A DNA stretch of 64,000 bases. Origin: CAYLLN01 sp036496265 (GTDB lineage Bacteria; Planctomycetota; Planctomycetia; Pirellulales; Pirellulaceae). The DNA is taken from NCBI GenBank assembly GCA_036496265.1, contig DASXLL010000338.1, positions 9,648-73,647 on the forward strand, given 5' to 3'. This document shows positions 1-7,258 of this stretch, piece by piece; position 1 is the first letter of the stretch; the number at the start of each line of letters is the position of its first letter. A model generated the notes under the pieces. It was given only the letters and a program-made list of their open reading frames with translations, made no database searches and was not told the origin of the DNA. The position numbers and the translations under genes were made by a program.

Positions 1-321
1 TTCGTGCATGGTTTTGCCGCCGCCTGGCAGTACGCCGATGGCCACTCGGATTCAACATGCTTCTGGCTCCAAGACGGCCGCCCTTACATGCACTTCGCCT
101 ATTTGCTCAAAGGCATCGAGCCAATGATGCATTCTAGCCGCCCCACCTGGCCCGTCGAACGCACTCTGCTCACCAGCGGCCTTCTCGATGCCGCACTTCA
201 ATCGCGCCTCCGCGACGGCGCGGTGATCGAAACGCCCTACCTGAACGTCGCCTATCATTCCGATTGGGCCTGGCACTCACCCCCTGCGCCCCCCGTAACA
301 CGATCGGCCAATGCACAATAA
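1..321 (+). CDS. Gfo/Idh/MocA-type oxidoreductase, C-terminal fragment (partial)
   Basis: The reading frame is open at the left edge, so only the last 106 residues are present. The segment with HFAYLLKGIEPMMHSSRPTWPVERTLLTSG (split here as HFAYLLKGIEPMMHSSR and PTWPVERTLLTSG) resembles the C-terminal part of secreted planctomycete oxidoreductases of the Gfo/Idh/MocA group, where a P-x-x-PVERTLLT-G stretch precedes the end. The NAD-binding domain would lie to the left of the window, so the family call rests on the tail alone. It ends one base before the convergent ankyrin gene. Substrate unknown. Confidence 0.5.
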   Translation, partial: FVHGFAAAWQYADGHSDSTCFWLQDGRPYMHFAYLLKGIEPMMHSSRPTWPVERTLLTSGLLDAALQSRLRDGAVIETPYLNVAYHSDWAWHSPPAPPVTRSANAQ

Positions 322-846
322 CTAGCGCTCCGATCGCTTTTTTGGATATTCGTCTAGCAGTTGGCGAAATGCCGTAATATCCGGACTCGATGCCACGCTG
401 AGGTAGTGGCGGACTGTACCAGCTCCTCCGTCTAGGTCTGGATCGGCATTGGCGGCCAGAAGTATCTTTGTAACCTCCAGATTGCGCTGCGCCTTAATAA
501 CCGAAAGTTTGAGAGGGCTAATATGCTCATCATTTACAGCATCAACTTCGGCTCCTGCCTCGATCAACAGCCGAACAATTTCGGCATTTTTCGTCCTAAC
601 GGCAAAATGCAATGGCGTCCAATGTCGTCGGTCCTGCGCGTTAACATCGACTCCGAGACGAATCAGGTGCTTAATCACTTGAGGGTTAGGAGGAGCCGTT
701 ACCGATACCAATGCCATATGCAGGAGGTTCCATCTATCAGTATCGCTTCTTGTATTTACGTCCATCCCTTCAGCAATCAAAGCATCGATCCTCGCACAAT
801 CCCCTTTAAGGAGTGCTGCATGTGCGTCCTGGATTACGTCTGACAT
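322..846 (-). CDS. Ankyrin-repeat protein
   Basis: A 174-residue soluble protein without signal peptide. At least three ankyrin units are visible: DRWNLLHMAL near residue 37, RRHWTPLHFAVRTKNAEIVRLLIEAGAEVDA near 73-103 (given in parts: TPLHFAVRTKNAEIVRLLIE, AGAEVDA) and a weaker unit with ISPLKLSVIKAQ near 108. Ankyrin repeats bind other proteins; no enzymatic domain is visible. The gene runs against the preceding oxidoreductase and lies 42 bases from the next minus-strand gene (cobL). Partner and role unknown. Confidence 0.75.
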   Translation of the reverse strand: MSDVIQDAHAALLKGDCARIDALIAEGMDVNTRSDTDRWNLLHMALVSVTAPPNPQVIKHLIRLGVDVNAQDRRHWTPLHFAVRTKNAEIVRLLIEAGAEVDAVNDEHISPLKLSVIKAQRNLEVTKILLAANADPDLDGGAGTVRHYLSVASSPDITAFRQLLDEYPKKRSER

Positions 847-888
847 CGCTCACCTAGACCGACTGGCCAAAGAACTTTCGCATGTCCT

Positions 889-2139
889 TTAGCTCTTTTT
901 CACCGCCGATACCAAAAACGTCGGATTCAGAGCCTCAAAATTCAGCCGCTCGAGCTGGTCATTCCCGCGAGCCAGATTCACCATCAGCACCTGTGCGTCG
1001 CCGGCCTTGGCCATCAGAACCTCGCGGACCGCGGAGATGTTCTCAATGCTGCCTACATTCGCCACAAGCCGGCCCCCCGCCCTCAGTTGCTCAAAAGCCA
1101 ACTCCACAATCCGCCGTACCTGTCGCCCCGTGCCCCCGACGAAAACCGCGTCCGGTGCCGCGAGGCCAGCCCAAGCTTCCGGCGCCTTCCCCAAAATCGG
1201 CGTCAAATTCCGCACGCCGAACCGCTCCGCATTGCTCGCGATCAGCGCGTAATCCTCCGGATCCATTTCAATCGCATACACTCGGCCGCCGCTCGCGATT
1301 TGCGCCGCCTCGATCGCCACCGATCCGCTCCCCGCCCCGACATCCCATACCGTGCTCGTCGGCCCGATGTCCAGCGTTGCCAGCGCGATCGCACGGACTT
1401 CGGAGGGCGTGAGCAGGCCCCGTTTTGGCTGCGACTGCAAAAACTCCTCGTCCGGATTGCCAAACAGCCGCTTTCCCATCATCGCTGGCGGCCGATCCGG
1501 CACTCCCGGCTTGCGCACCAGAATCAGCACATTCAGCGGCGAAAACTCTTGCTTGGCGATCTCGACCAGTTCTTCATGCGTCACCCGCTCATCGGGCGAG
1601 CCCAGGTTCTCGCAAACGTAAGCGGTGAAGTAATCGATTTTTCGATCGAGCAAAGCCTGAGCCACCGCAGCCGGCGGCGCGGCATCGGTCGTAAACAATC
1701 CCACCTTCGCCGCCGTGCGCGCCTTCTCAACCACCAACTCCAACGGCTGCGTCGCCAAGCTTGTCAAATAAGCGTCATCCCAACTTTCTTTCACGCGCGC
1801 GAACGCCAACTGCATGCTGCTCACGTGCGGCGTCACTTCGAACCGGTCTTTCCCCAATCGGTCGCACAGATATCGGGCCGTGCCGTAAAACAGCGGATCG
1901 CCCGCCGTAAGCACGACCACCCGCTTATTCGCCGCCGCTTCAATCTTTTTCACAATTGCATCAAGATCGCTGCCGATTTCGAGTTTTTCCGCTTTACTCG
2001 CCGCCGCAGCCGTCAATGCATCCTTTGGCCCGACCAGCAGCTCCGCCTGCTGCACCAACTGCCGCGCCGTCGTCGTTAATCCTTCGAGACCATCATCGCC
2101 AATGCCGACGATGTTGATTTTTGTAGTCGCCATATTCAA
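889..2139 (-). CDS. cobL: Precorrin-6Y C5,15-methyltransferase (decarboxylating), CbiE/CbiT fusion
   Basis: A 416-residue fusion used in the corrin-ring stage of cobalamin synthesis. Residues 1-210 form a tetrapyrrole methylase (CbiE) with IVGIGDDGLEGLT at the N-terminus and VVVLTAGDPLFYGTARYL near 75-92. Residues 235-416 form the CbiT methyltransferase/decarboxylase with the SAM loop VWDVGAGSGSVAIEAA near 262-277. Length fits the CobL family. No other cobalamin gene lies nearby, so it is either an orphan in a scattered pathway or part of partial corrinoid metabolism. Divergent from the dehydrogenase at 2331, with a palindromic repeat between them. Confidence 0.92.
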   Translation of the reverse strand: MNMATTKINIVGIGDDGLEGLTTTARQLVQQAELLVGPKDALTAAAASKAEKLEIGSDLDAIVKKIEAAANKRVVVLTAGDPLFYGTARYLCDRLGKDRFEVTPHVSSMQLAFARVKESWDDAYLTSLATQPLELVVEKARTAAKVGLFTTDAAPPAAVAQALLDRKIDYFTAYVCENLGSPDERVTHEELVEIAKQEFSPLNVLILVRKPGVPDRPPAMMGKRLFGNPDEEFLQSQPKRGLLTPSEVRAIALATLDIGPTSTVWDVGAGSGSVAIEAAQIASGGRVYAIEMDPEDYALIASNAERFGVRNLTPILGKAPEAWAGLAAPDAVFVGGTGRQVRRIVELAFEQLRAGGRLVANVGSIENISAVREVLMAKAGDAQVLMVNLARGNDQLERLNFEALNPTFLVSAVKKS

Positions 2140-2181
2140 AAAATCCGTTTTCGATGAAGAACGCCTGATTGTAGGGAACCC

Positions 2182-2262
2182 AATGCCGAATGACCAAGCA
2201 CCAACACCGAATAAGCTAACAAAACATTGGTCATTCGGACTTCGTCATTCGTCATTTGAACC
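2182..2262. repeat. Intergenic inverted repeat, ATGACC/CATTCG family
   Basis: The left arm AATGCCGAATGACCAAG (2182-2198) pairs imperfectly with CATTGGTCATTCGG (from 2225), followed by further TCGTCATTCGTCATTTG. The same vocabulary returns at 49424-49494. It lies between the divergent cobL and dehydrogenase genes. Confidence 0.7.
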
Positions 2263-2330
2263 ATCGGTCCGTTGCACCATTCGGAGCGCGCTTGTACAAC
2301 GGCTGACTCCCCATAAACAAGGTAAAAGCA

Positions 2331-3314
2331 ATGCCTCGCGTCCTCGTCACACCGGCCATTATCCGCAACATCCCCGGTCCCTATTCCGAAACGCTCACGA
2401 AAGGTGGCCTCGAAATTGTCTATCCGCCCAAAGGCTGCGACACAATGCGGCTGGAGAATCTAATGCCGCTGCTGGAAGGCGTCGATGCCATGTTGGCCAG
2501 CGTCGAGAAACTATCACGCGACGTCTTGTCGAAAACGAAGCTGCGAGCCATTGCCCGCATGGGCGTCGGCTACGACGCGATCGACGTCCCCGCTGCAACT
2601 GACCTGGGAATCGCGGTCACAATCACGCCGGGCACGCTCGAACAGTCCGTAGCCGAGCACACAGTAGCGATGTTGCTGGGAGTTAGTCGAGCGCTCGTCC
2701 AGCGAGATAGGGAAGTCCGCGCTGGCACATGGAGTCGCGCCCCCATGCCCCGCATCGCTGGCAAAACGATCGGCCTCGTCGGTCTCGGCCGCATCGGCCG
2801 CGCCGTCGTGCCCAAGATGCAATGCCTCGGTATGAAAGTTATCGGCTATGACCCCTTCGCCGACAAAAACTGGGCCGCCAGCGCCAGTGTGACGCTCGTG
2901 AGCCTCGAAGACCTCTTCAAAACGGCCGACGTTGTCAGCCTGCACACGACCACCACGCCCGAAACGGCCAACATGATCAATGCGAAGACGCTGGCCCTCA
3001 TGAAGCCGGATGCCATCTTGATCAACACCGGCCGCGGCGCCCTCGTCGATGAAGACGCTCTCTGCGAAGCCTTGGACCGCGGTCATCTCTTCGGCGCCGG
3101 CCTCGACGTCTTCAAAACCGAGCCGCTGCCGCTCGACAGCAAGCTGCTCAAGTACGACAACGTCCTCGTCTGCACGCACATGGGCGGCCTCGATCAAGAA
3201 TCGACCGTCGCCATGGCCAATCTCGCCGCCCAATGCATCGTCGATCTCTACAAAGGCAACTGGCCCGACGCCTGCGTTGTCAATCGCGACCTGCGCGACA
3301 AATACAAGTGGTAG
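2331..3314 (+). CDS. D-isomer-specific 2-hydroxyacid dehydrogenase (phosphoglycerate dehydrogenase-like)
   Basis: 327 residues, cytosolic, NAD-dependent. The Rossmann loop is GLVGLGRIGRAV near residues 146-157; the family signature appears as SLHTTTTPETANMI and LINTGRGALVDEDAL; the catalytic His is in CTHMGGLDQES near residue 281. The gene is short, without the ACT regulatory domain of serine-pathway SerA, so the substrate could be another 2-hydroxyacid. AAGG upstream of the ATG is a plausible ribosome site. It converges on iscA with a hairpin between. Confidence 0.88.
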   Translation: MPRVLVTPAIIRNIPGPYSETLTKGGLEIVYPPKGCDTMRLENLMPLLEGVDAMLASVEKLSRDVLSKTKLRAIARMGVGYDAIDVPAATDLGIAVTITPGTLEQSVAEHTVAMLLGVSRALVQRDREVRAGTWSRAPMPRIAGKTIGLVGLGRIGRAVVPKMQCLGMKVIGYDPFADKNWAASASVTLVSLEDLFKTADVVSLHTTTTPETANMINAKTLALMKPDAILINTGRGALVDEDALCEALDRGHLFGAGLDVFKTEPLPLDSKLLKYDNVLVCTHMGGLDQESTVAMANLAAQCIVDLYKGNWPDACVVNRDLRDKYKW

Positions 3315-3320
3315 AAAGAT

Positions 3321-3378
3321 GTGAGTAAGTGAGTACGTGAGTGGTTTTGATTTCACCACTCACCTACTCACCACTCAC
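3321..3378. repeat. Inverted repeat between convergent genes (GTGAGT family)
   Basis: GTGAGTAAGTGAG...GAGTGGT (3321-3345) faces ACCACTCACCTACTCACC (3355 onward). Arms of about 24 bases with a loop under 10 bases can form a hairpin on either strand, suiting a bidirectional transcription end between the dehydrogenase and iscA. No clear T-run follows. Confidence 0.65.
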
Positions 3379-3383
3379 CTGTC

Positions 3384-3719
3384 TTAGAACTGGTAAGAAC
3401 TACCGCAACCGCAGCTCTTCTTCGCCATCGGCACATCGAGGTGGAAACCCCGCTGCTCCAGCCCATCGATAAAATCGAGCGTTGCCCCGTCCAGGAACAA
3501 CTCGCTCTTCTTATCGACGACAATATCTTCGCCGTGGAATTTGTACCGGCTGTCCTTGGCTTCATCGAATTGGTTGTCAAGAAACAGGCGGTGGCTATGG
3601 CCGCTGCACCCCCCGGCCACGATCTTCACACGCAGGAACATTTCATCGCCCGCGCTCGCGCCTTCTTTGTGGCGTTTCAGTTCGCTGGCGGCTTTCTCAG
3701 TGAGGGTAATCGACGACAT
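3384..3719 (-). CDS. A-type iron-sulfur carrier / assembly accessory protein (IscA/ErpA family)
   Basis: 111 residues. A-type carriers hold or pass Fe-S clusters using three cysteines; here C38 (VAGGCSGHSH), C103 and C105 (KKSCGCGSSYQF) are in the expected places. The ATG at 3719 is preferred because AGGAG sits ten bases upstream and the protein then begins MSSITLTEKAA, as family members do; an in-frame upstream extension to 3866 would run into iscS. The gene follows the cysteine desulfurase gene by 143 bases on the same strand, a typical pairing of sulfur donor and cluster carrier. Confidence 0.9.
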   Translation of the reverse strand: MSSITLTEKAASELKRHKEGASAGDEMFLRVKIVAGGCSGHSHRLFLDNQFDEAKDSRYKFHGEDIVVDKKSELFLDGATLDFIDGLEQRGFHLDVPMAKKSCGCGSSYQF

Positions 3720-3862
3720 AGCTCTTCGGCTCCTCGAATCGTGTTGATTGTTATGACTACTAGAAGTATACCGCGCCCATAGCGAACGCCGCGAGGCGTA
3801 TATTACGCCGCCGAAAGGTCGCCCGCCGGTCGCTGTAAATTCTTTGGCGGCCGTCAGTTTTG

Positions 3863-5128
3863 TCAAGAAGTGGCTAGGCTGCTTAGCCGCCGCAGTCGGT
3901 GGACATTTTCGGCCACCGCAGCCACGGCATAGTCGATTTCCTCTTCCGAATTGAACCGCCCGATCCCAAACCGCAAGCTCGCCCGCGTCAAATCTTCATT
4001 CAGCCCCATCGCCCGCAGCACATGGCTCGGCTCCGGATTCGCGCTCGTACACGCGCTCCCGCTCGAAACGGCAATCGTTTTCATGCTCATCATCAGCGCC
4101 TCGCCGTTCACGAAGGGAAAAGCACAATTGAGATTCCCCGGTAAGCGCGGTTCCAATACCAACCCGACGCGTAAGCGAGGGCTAACCGCTCGGGTGCCAC
4201 TGCTGGTTTGCCCAGCGGCGCCTTCCCATTCCGGCCCATTAAGCACAACATCCGGAATGTCTCGCGTTAGCCCTTCCCACAACCGCTGCCGCAGCTCAAC
4301 CAACCGTGGAATCTCCGTTCCCATCTCAGCCACGCATAATTCCATCGCCTTACCAAACCCCACAATCCCCGGCACATTCAGCGTCCCGCTTCGCAACCCA
4401 TGCTCCTGCCCGCCACCGTCAATCAGCGGCTCCAGCCGCACCGCCCCGCCACTGCGCCGCACGAAAAGAGCACCAACACCCTTCGGCCCATAAATCTTGT
4501 GTGCCGAAAAGCTCATCAAATCGACGGCCAACTTCCGTACATCAACCGGAATTTTGCCGACACCTTGTGTCGCATCGCAATGAAAAATCACCCCCCGCTC
4601 GCGGCAAATCTTCGCAATCTCCGCAATCGGCTGAATCACCCCAATCTCATTATTCGCCAGCATCACGCTAACCAGCAGCGTCTCTTGCTCGATCGCGTCA
4701 GCCACCTTCTGCGGATCGAGCCAACCGGCGCGCGAACTTCCATGCTGTTCAACTTCGAGCAGCGTCACCTCAAAACCTCGCCGCGCCAGCCGCCGCAGTG
4801 GATCGAGCACCGCCTTATGCTCCGTTGCCACGCTGACAATGTGGTTTCCCTTCCGCCGCGGACGGTCCGCCAAACCGCGAATCGCCAGATTGTTGCTCTC
4901 CGTCGCCCCACTCGTGAACACAATCTCGCGCCCCTCCGCACCAATTGCCACCGCAATCGATTCCCGCGCCCGATCGACGGCCTCCTTCGCCTCCAATCCA
5001 AAACTGTGATTGATGCTCCCCGCGTTCCCGAACTGCTCCGTAAAAAACGGCAGCATCGCCTCCACCACTCGCGGATCAACCCGCGTGGTCGCATGGTTAT
5101 CAAGATAAATAGGCAATTGGACTGCCAT
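3863..5128 (-). CDS. iscS: Cysteine desulfurase with an in-frame repeat-derived insertion
   Basis: 421 residues, PLP enzyme that takes sulfur from cysteine for Fe-S cluster assembly. Visible: YLDNHATT at 8-15, TSGATESNN at 72-80, PLP lysine K211 in SFSAHKIYGPKG, and the persulfide cysteine C360 in SSGSACTS. Residues 301-327, between LNGPE and RLPGNLN, have no counterpart in the family as I know it. They are encoded by two repeat elements (see 4161-4222). All catalytic residues remain and the frame is kept, so the gene is probably active. Upstream partner of iscA. Confidence 0.93.
   Translation of the reverse strand: MAVQLPIYLDNHATTRVDPRVVEAMLPFFTEQFGNAGSINHSFGLEAKEAVDRARESIAVAIGAEGREIVFTSGATESNNLAIRGLADRPRRKGNHIVSVATEHKAVLDPLRRLARRGFEVTLLEVEQHGSSRAGWLDPQKVADAIEQETLLVSVMLANNEIGVIQPIAEIAKICRERGVIFHCDATQGVGKIPVDVRKLAVDLMSFSAHKIYGPKGVGALFVRRSGGAVRLEPLIDGGGQEHGLRSGTLNVPGIVGFGKAMELCVAEMGTEIPRLVELRQRLWEGLTRDIPDVVLNGPEWEGAAGQTSSGTRAVSPRLRVGLVLEPRLPGNLNCAFPFVNGEALMMSMKTIAVSSGSACTSANPEPSHVLRAMGLNEDLTRASLRFGIGRFNSEEEIDYAVAAVAENVHRLRRLSSLATS
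4161..4222. repeat. Composite repeat inserted inside iscS
   Basis: AACCCGACGCGTAAGCGAGG starts at 4161 and recurs with one or two changes at 6231, 45701 and, inverted, 45742. It is followed at 4191 by GGTGCCACTGCTGG-type sequence ending CCCAGCGGCGCC, which looks like a second repeat family. Read on the minus strand it encodes residues about 306-326 of the cysteine desulfurase without stop codon or frameshift; on the plus strand it spells NTNPTRKRG. Confidence 0.8.
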
Positions 5129-5136
5129 AAGGCGAG

Positions 5137-5156
5137 CGGGAGGCGTCAGCCTCCCG
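5137..5156. repeat. Short hairpin repeat CGGGAGGC-gtca-GCCTCCCG
   Basis: A perfect 8-bp stem with a four-base loop, eight bases upstream of the iscS start and in the gap before the divergent hydrolase. Its form matches the other short palindromes in this window. Confidence 0.75.
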
Positions 5157-5296
5157 GTAATTCTCCATCACATCCCATTCTACTCATCCACCGTCCCCAA
5201 TTTCCGGGCAATGCAGCACTCGCTTAGCATGAACTTCTATCTTTTTCTCTGGCGCACCACGATAATGCCGGCTATCTGATTCCTCGGAGAACTTAA

Positions 5297-6232
5297 ATGC
5301 CCAGGTACTGTTTCTCAGCCCTCGTTTTCGCACTTTCGTTCCTTGCCGTTGCCACGACCACCGCCGCCGACCGCCTCAAGTTCGACGCGGTTTCCGCCGA
5401 GCAAGCCAAACTCGAACAACAGGAGCTCGCGGAAAATAAGGAACAACGCACGCTAACCGACGCCATGGCCGAATACCGCAAAACGGCCGAAGTCGTCCAT
5501 TATCAATCCGGCGAGCGCCGCCTCCCCGGCTATTTATATAAGCCGGCAGGGAACGGCCCCTTTCCCGCCGTCATGTGGAACCACGGCAGTGAAAAAGATC
5601 CTCGGGCCCAGCCCGAACTGGCCCGCTTCTATACGCAACACGGCTTCGTCGTCTTCATCCCCATTCGCCACGGCCACGGTAACACCGACGGGCCTTACAT
5701 CGTCGATCTCCAAAAAGAAATTGCCGAAATAGAAACCGACCAAACTAAAGCCCGTCGCGAGCAAGTCCAACTGCACGACGTCTATAACGCCGACGTCGTC
5801 GCCGCCCTCGCCTGGCTCAAAGAACAGTCCTTCGTCGATCCCACCCGCCTCGTCGTCTCCGGCTGCTCCTACGGCGGCATCCAAACGCTCATCACCGCCG
5901 AAAAAGGTCTCGGCGTCAAAGCCTTCCTCCCCTTCGCCCCGGGCGCAATGTCCTTCGCCAGCGCCCCTCTCCGCGAACGCATGGAGCAATGCGTCAAAAA
6001 CTGTAAGACCCCAATGCTCCTTCTCCAAGCCCAAAACGACTACAGCACCGGCCCCTGCGAGCTGCTTGGTCCGCTCTTGAAATCCAAGGGCACGTCCAGC
6101 CACAGCACCATCTATCCCGCCTTTGGCCATACCAATCAGCACGGCCACGGTGCCTTCGCCTGCTGGAGCCTCGGCACAGAACAATGGGGTGCCGAAGCCC
6201 TCGCATTCATTGACTCCGCCTTCAAACACTAA
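5297..6232 (+). CDS. Secreted alpha/beta hydrolase, dienelactone hydrolase-like
   Basis: 311 residues with an N-terminal signal peptide (MPRYCFSALVFALSFLAVA, cut near TTAA). The hydrolase fold shows an oxyanion region VMWNHGSEKDP near 93-103, nucleophile serine in SGCSYGGIQ near 191-199, an acid in LQAQNDYSTG and the histidine in FGHTNQHGHG near 274. The substrate cannot be read from the sequence; esters or short-chain peptides are both possible. The stop codon abuts a dispersed repeat, and the SDR gene follows after 58 bases in the same direction. Confidence 0.85.
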   Translation: MPRYCFSALVFALSFLAVATTTAADRLKFDAVSAEQAKLEQQELAENKEQRTLTDAMAEYRKTAEVVHYQSGERRLPGYLYKPAGNGPFPAVMWNHGSEKDPRAQPELARFYTQHGFVVFIPIRHGHGNTDGPYIVDLQKEIAEIETDQTKARREQVQLHDVYNADVVAALAWLKEQSFVDPTRLVVSGCSYGGIQTLITAEKGLGVKAFLPFAPGAMSFASAPLRERMEQCVKNCKTPMLLLQAQNDYSTGPCELLGPLLKSKGTSSHSTIYPAFGHTNQHGHGAFACWSLGTEQWGAEALAFIDSAFKH

Positions 6233-6250
6233 CCCGACGCGCAAGCGAGG
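6231..6250. repeat. Copy of the ACCCGACGCGYAAGCGAGG repeat
   Basis: AACCCGACGCGCAAGCGAGG, one base different from the copy inside iscS. It overlaps the last two bases of the hydrolase stop codon and fills a third of the short gap before the SDR gene. Confidence 0.8.
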
Positions 6251-6290
6251 ACGATCGACTCCATTCTCGCAGTTGTTTTTACGTTCTCGG

Positions 6291-7073
6291 ATGGACTTTC
6301 ACCTTCAAGACCACGTCATCCTCGTCACCGGCGGCGCCAAAGGCATCGGCGAAGCCATCGGCCGCGTCTTAGCCGCCGAAGGCGCAATTCCCGTCATCAT
6401 CGGCCGCAATCAAAGCGATAACGAATCCGCCGTCAAGCGAATCATCGCCTCTGGCGGCCGCGCGAATGCCATTACCGCCGAACTCACTCGCACCGAAGAC
6501 TGCCAGCGCGCCGTTTTAGCTGTGACCGAAAAATTCGGCCGCATCGACGGCCTCGTCAACAACGCCGGTGTCAACGACGGTGTCAATCTCGAGCACGGCG
6601 ACACCGAAAAATTCCTCGCCTCGCTCCGCAAAAACCTGGTCCACTACTACGACATGGCCCATTTCGCTCTGCCCGAGCTAAAAAAATCCCGCGGGGCCAT
6701 CGTCAACATTGGCTCCAAAGTCGCCGAAACCGGCCAAGGCGGCACATCCGCCTACGCCGCCGCCAACGGCGGCCGCAATGCCCTCACGCGCGAATGGGCC
6801 GTCGAGTTGGCCAAATACAACATCCGCGTCAACGCCGTCATCGTCGCCGAATGCTGGACCCCGATGTACGAAACCTGGCTCTCAACTCAACCCGATTCCG
6901 CCGCCGCTCGGGCCCAGATCGAGGCCCGCATCCCCCTCGGCCACCGCATGACAACGAGCGACGAAATCGCCCACGCCGTCGCCTTCCTCCTCTCCGACCG
7001 CTCTAGCCACACCACAGGCCAACTCCTCCACATTGATGGCGGCTACGTCCACCTCGACCGGGCCCTAACGTAG
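6291..7073 (+). CDS. Short-chain dehydrogenase/reductase with Asn at the catalytic Lys position
   Basis: 260 residues. NAD(P)-binding loop TGGAKGIG at 13-20, NNAGV near 90-94, S142 and Y155 in proper S-x12-Y spacing. The family's YxxxK reads YAAAN, so residue 159 is asparagine. The stretch after it (ALTREWAVELAKYNIRVNAV) is normal, so this is unlikely to be a sequencing slip. The ATG at 6291 is chosen because the Rossmann fold begins a few residues later; an upstream extension to 6123 would read through the hydrolase and a repeat. Without Lys, activity may be lost or altered. Confidence 0.87.
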   Translation: MDFHLQDHVILVTGGAKGIGEAIGRVLAAEGAIPVIIGRNQSDNESAVKRIIASGGRANAITAELTRTEDCQRAVLAVTEKFGRIDGLVNNAGVNDGVNLEHGDTEKFLASLRKNLVHYYDMAHFALPELKKSRGAIVNIGSKVAETGQGGTSAYAAANGGRNALTREWAVELAKYNIRVNAVIVAECWTPMYETWLSTQPDSAAARAQIEARIPLGHRMTTSDEIAHAVAFLLSDRSSHTTGQLLHIDGGYVHLDRALT

Positions 7074-7074
7074 C

Positions 7075-7093
7075 CATCACGCTCCGCGTGATG
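7075..7093. repeat. Hairpin CATCACGC-tcc-GCGTGATG after the SDR gene
   Basis: A perfect 8-bp stem with three-base loop, two bases after the SDR stop codon. It could act as a transcription end or RNA stabiliser, but no T-run follows on the plus strand. Confidence 0.65.
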
Positions 7094-7127
7094 AGCCCGG
7101 CCGCTACCAATTCGTTCCAATATTTAA

Positions 7128-7258
7128 ATCCAAAACTCGAAGCACGAGACAAATTCAAAGCACGAAAATCAATAGCGTTGCTGCGTTCGCCTTTTCTGCC
7201 ATTCTTCATTCAGTCATTCGTGCTTGTTTCGGATTTCGAGCTTCGTGCTTCGAATTTC
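7128..7258. repeat. Imperfect inverted repeat, CGAAGCACGA family
   Basis: The left arm (7128-7167) holds ACTCGAAGCACGAGAC and TTCAAAGCACGAA; the right arm (7218-7258) holds TTCGTGCTTGTTTCGG and CTTCGTGCTTCGAATTT. It fills the gap between the convergent SDR and DUF1501 genes and reaches the DUF1501 stop codon. Confidence 0.65.

Noticed and set aside
1087..2079. A 330-codon plus-strand frame opposite cobL
   Set aside because: Arg-rich shadow of the CbiE/CbiT fusion, no motif.
6123..6290. Upstream extension of the SDR gene through NTNPTRKRG
   Set aside because: It would overlap the hydrolase in another frame and read a repeat; the Rossmann fold begins right after 6291.
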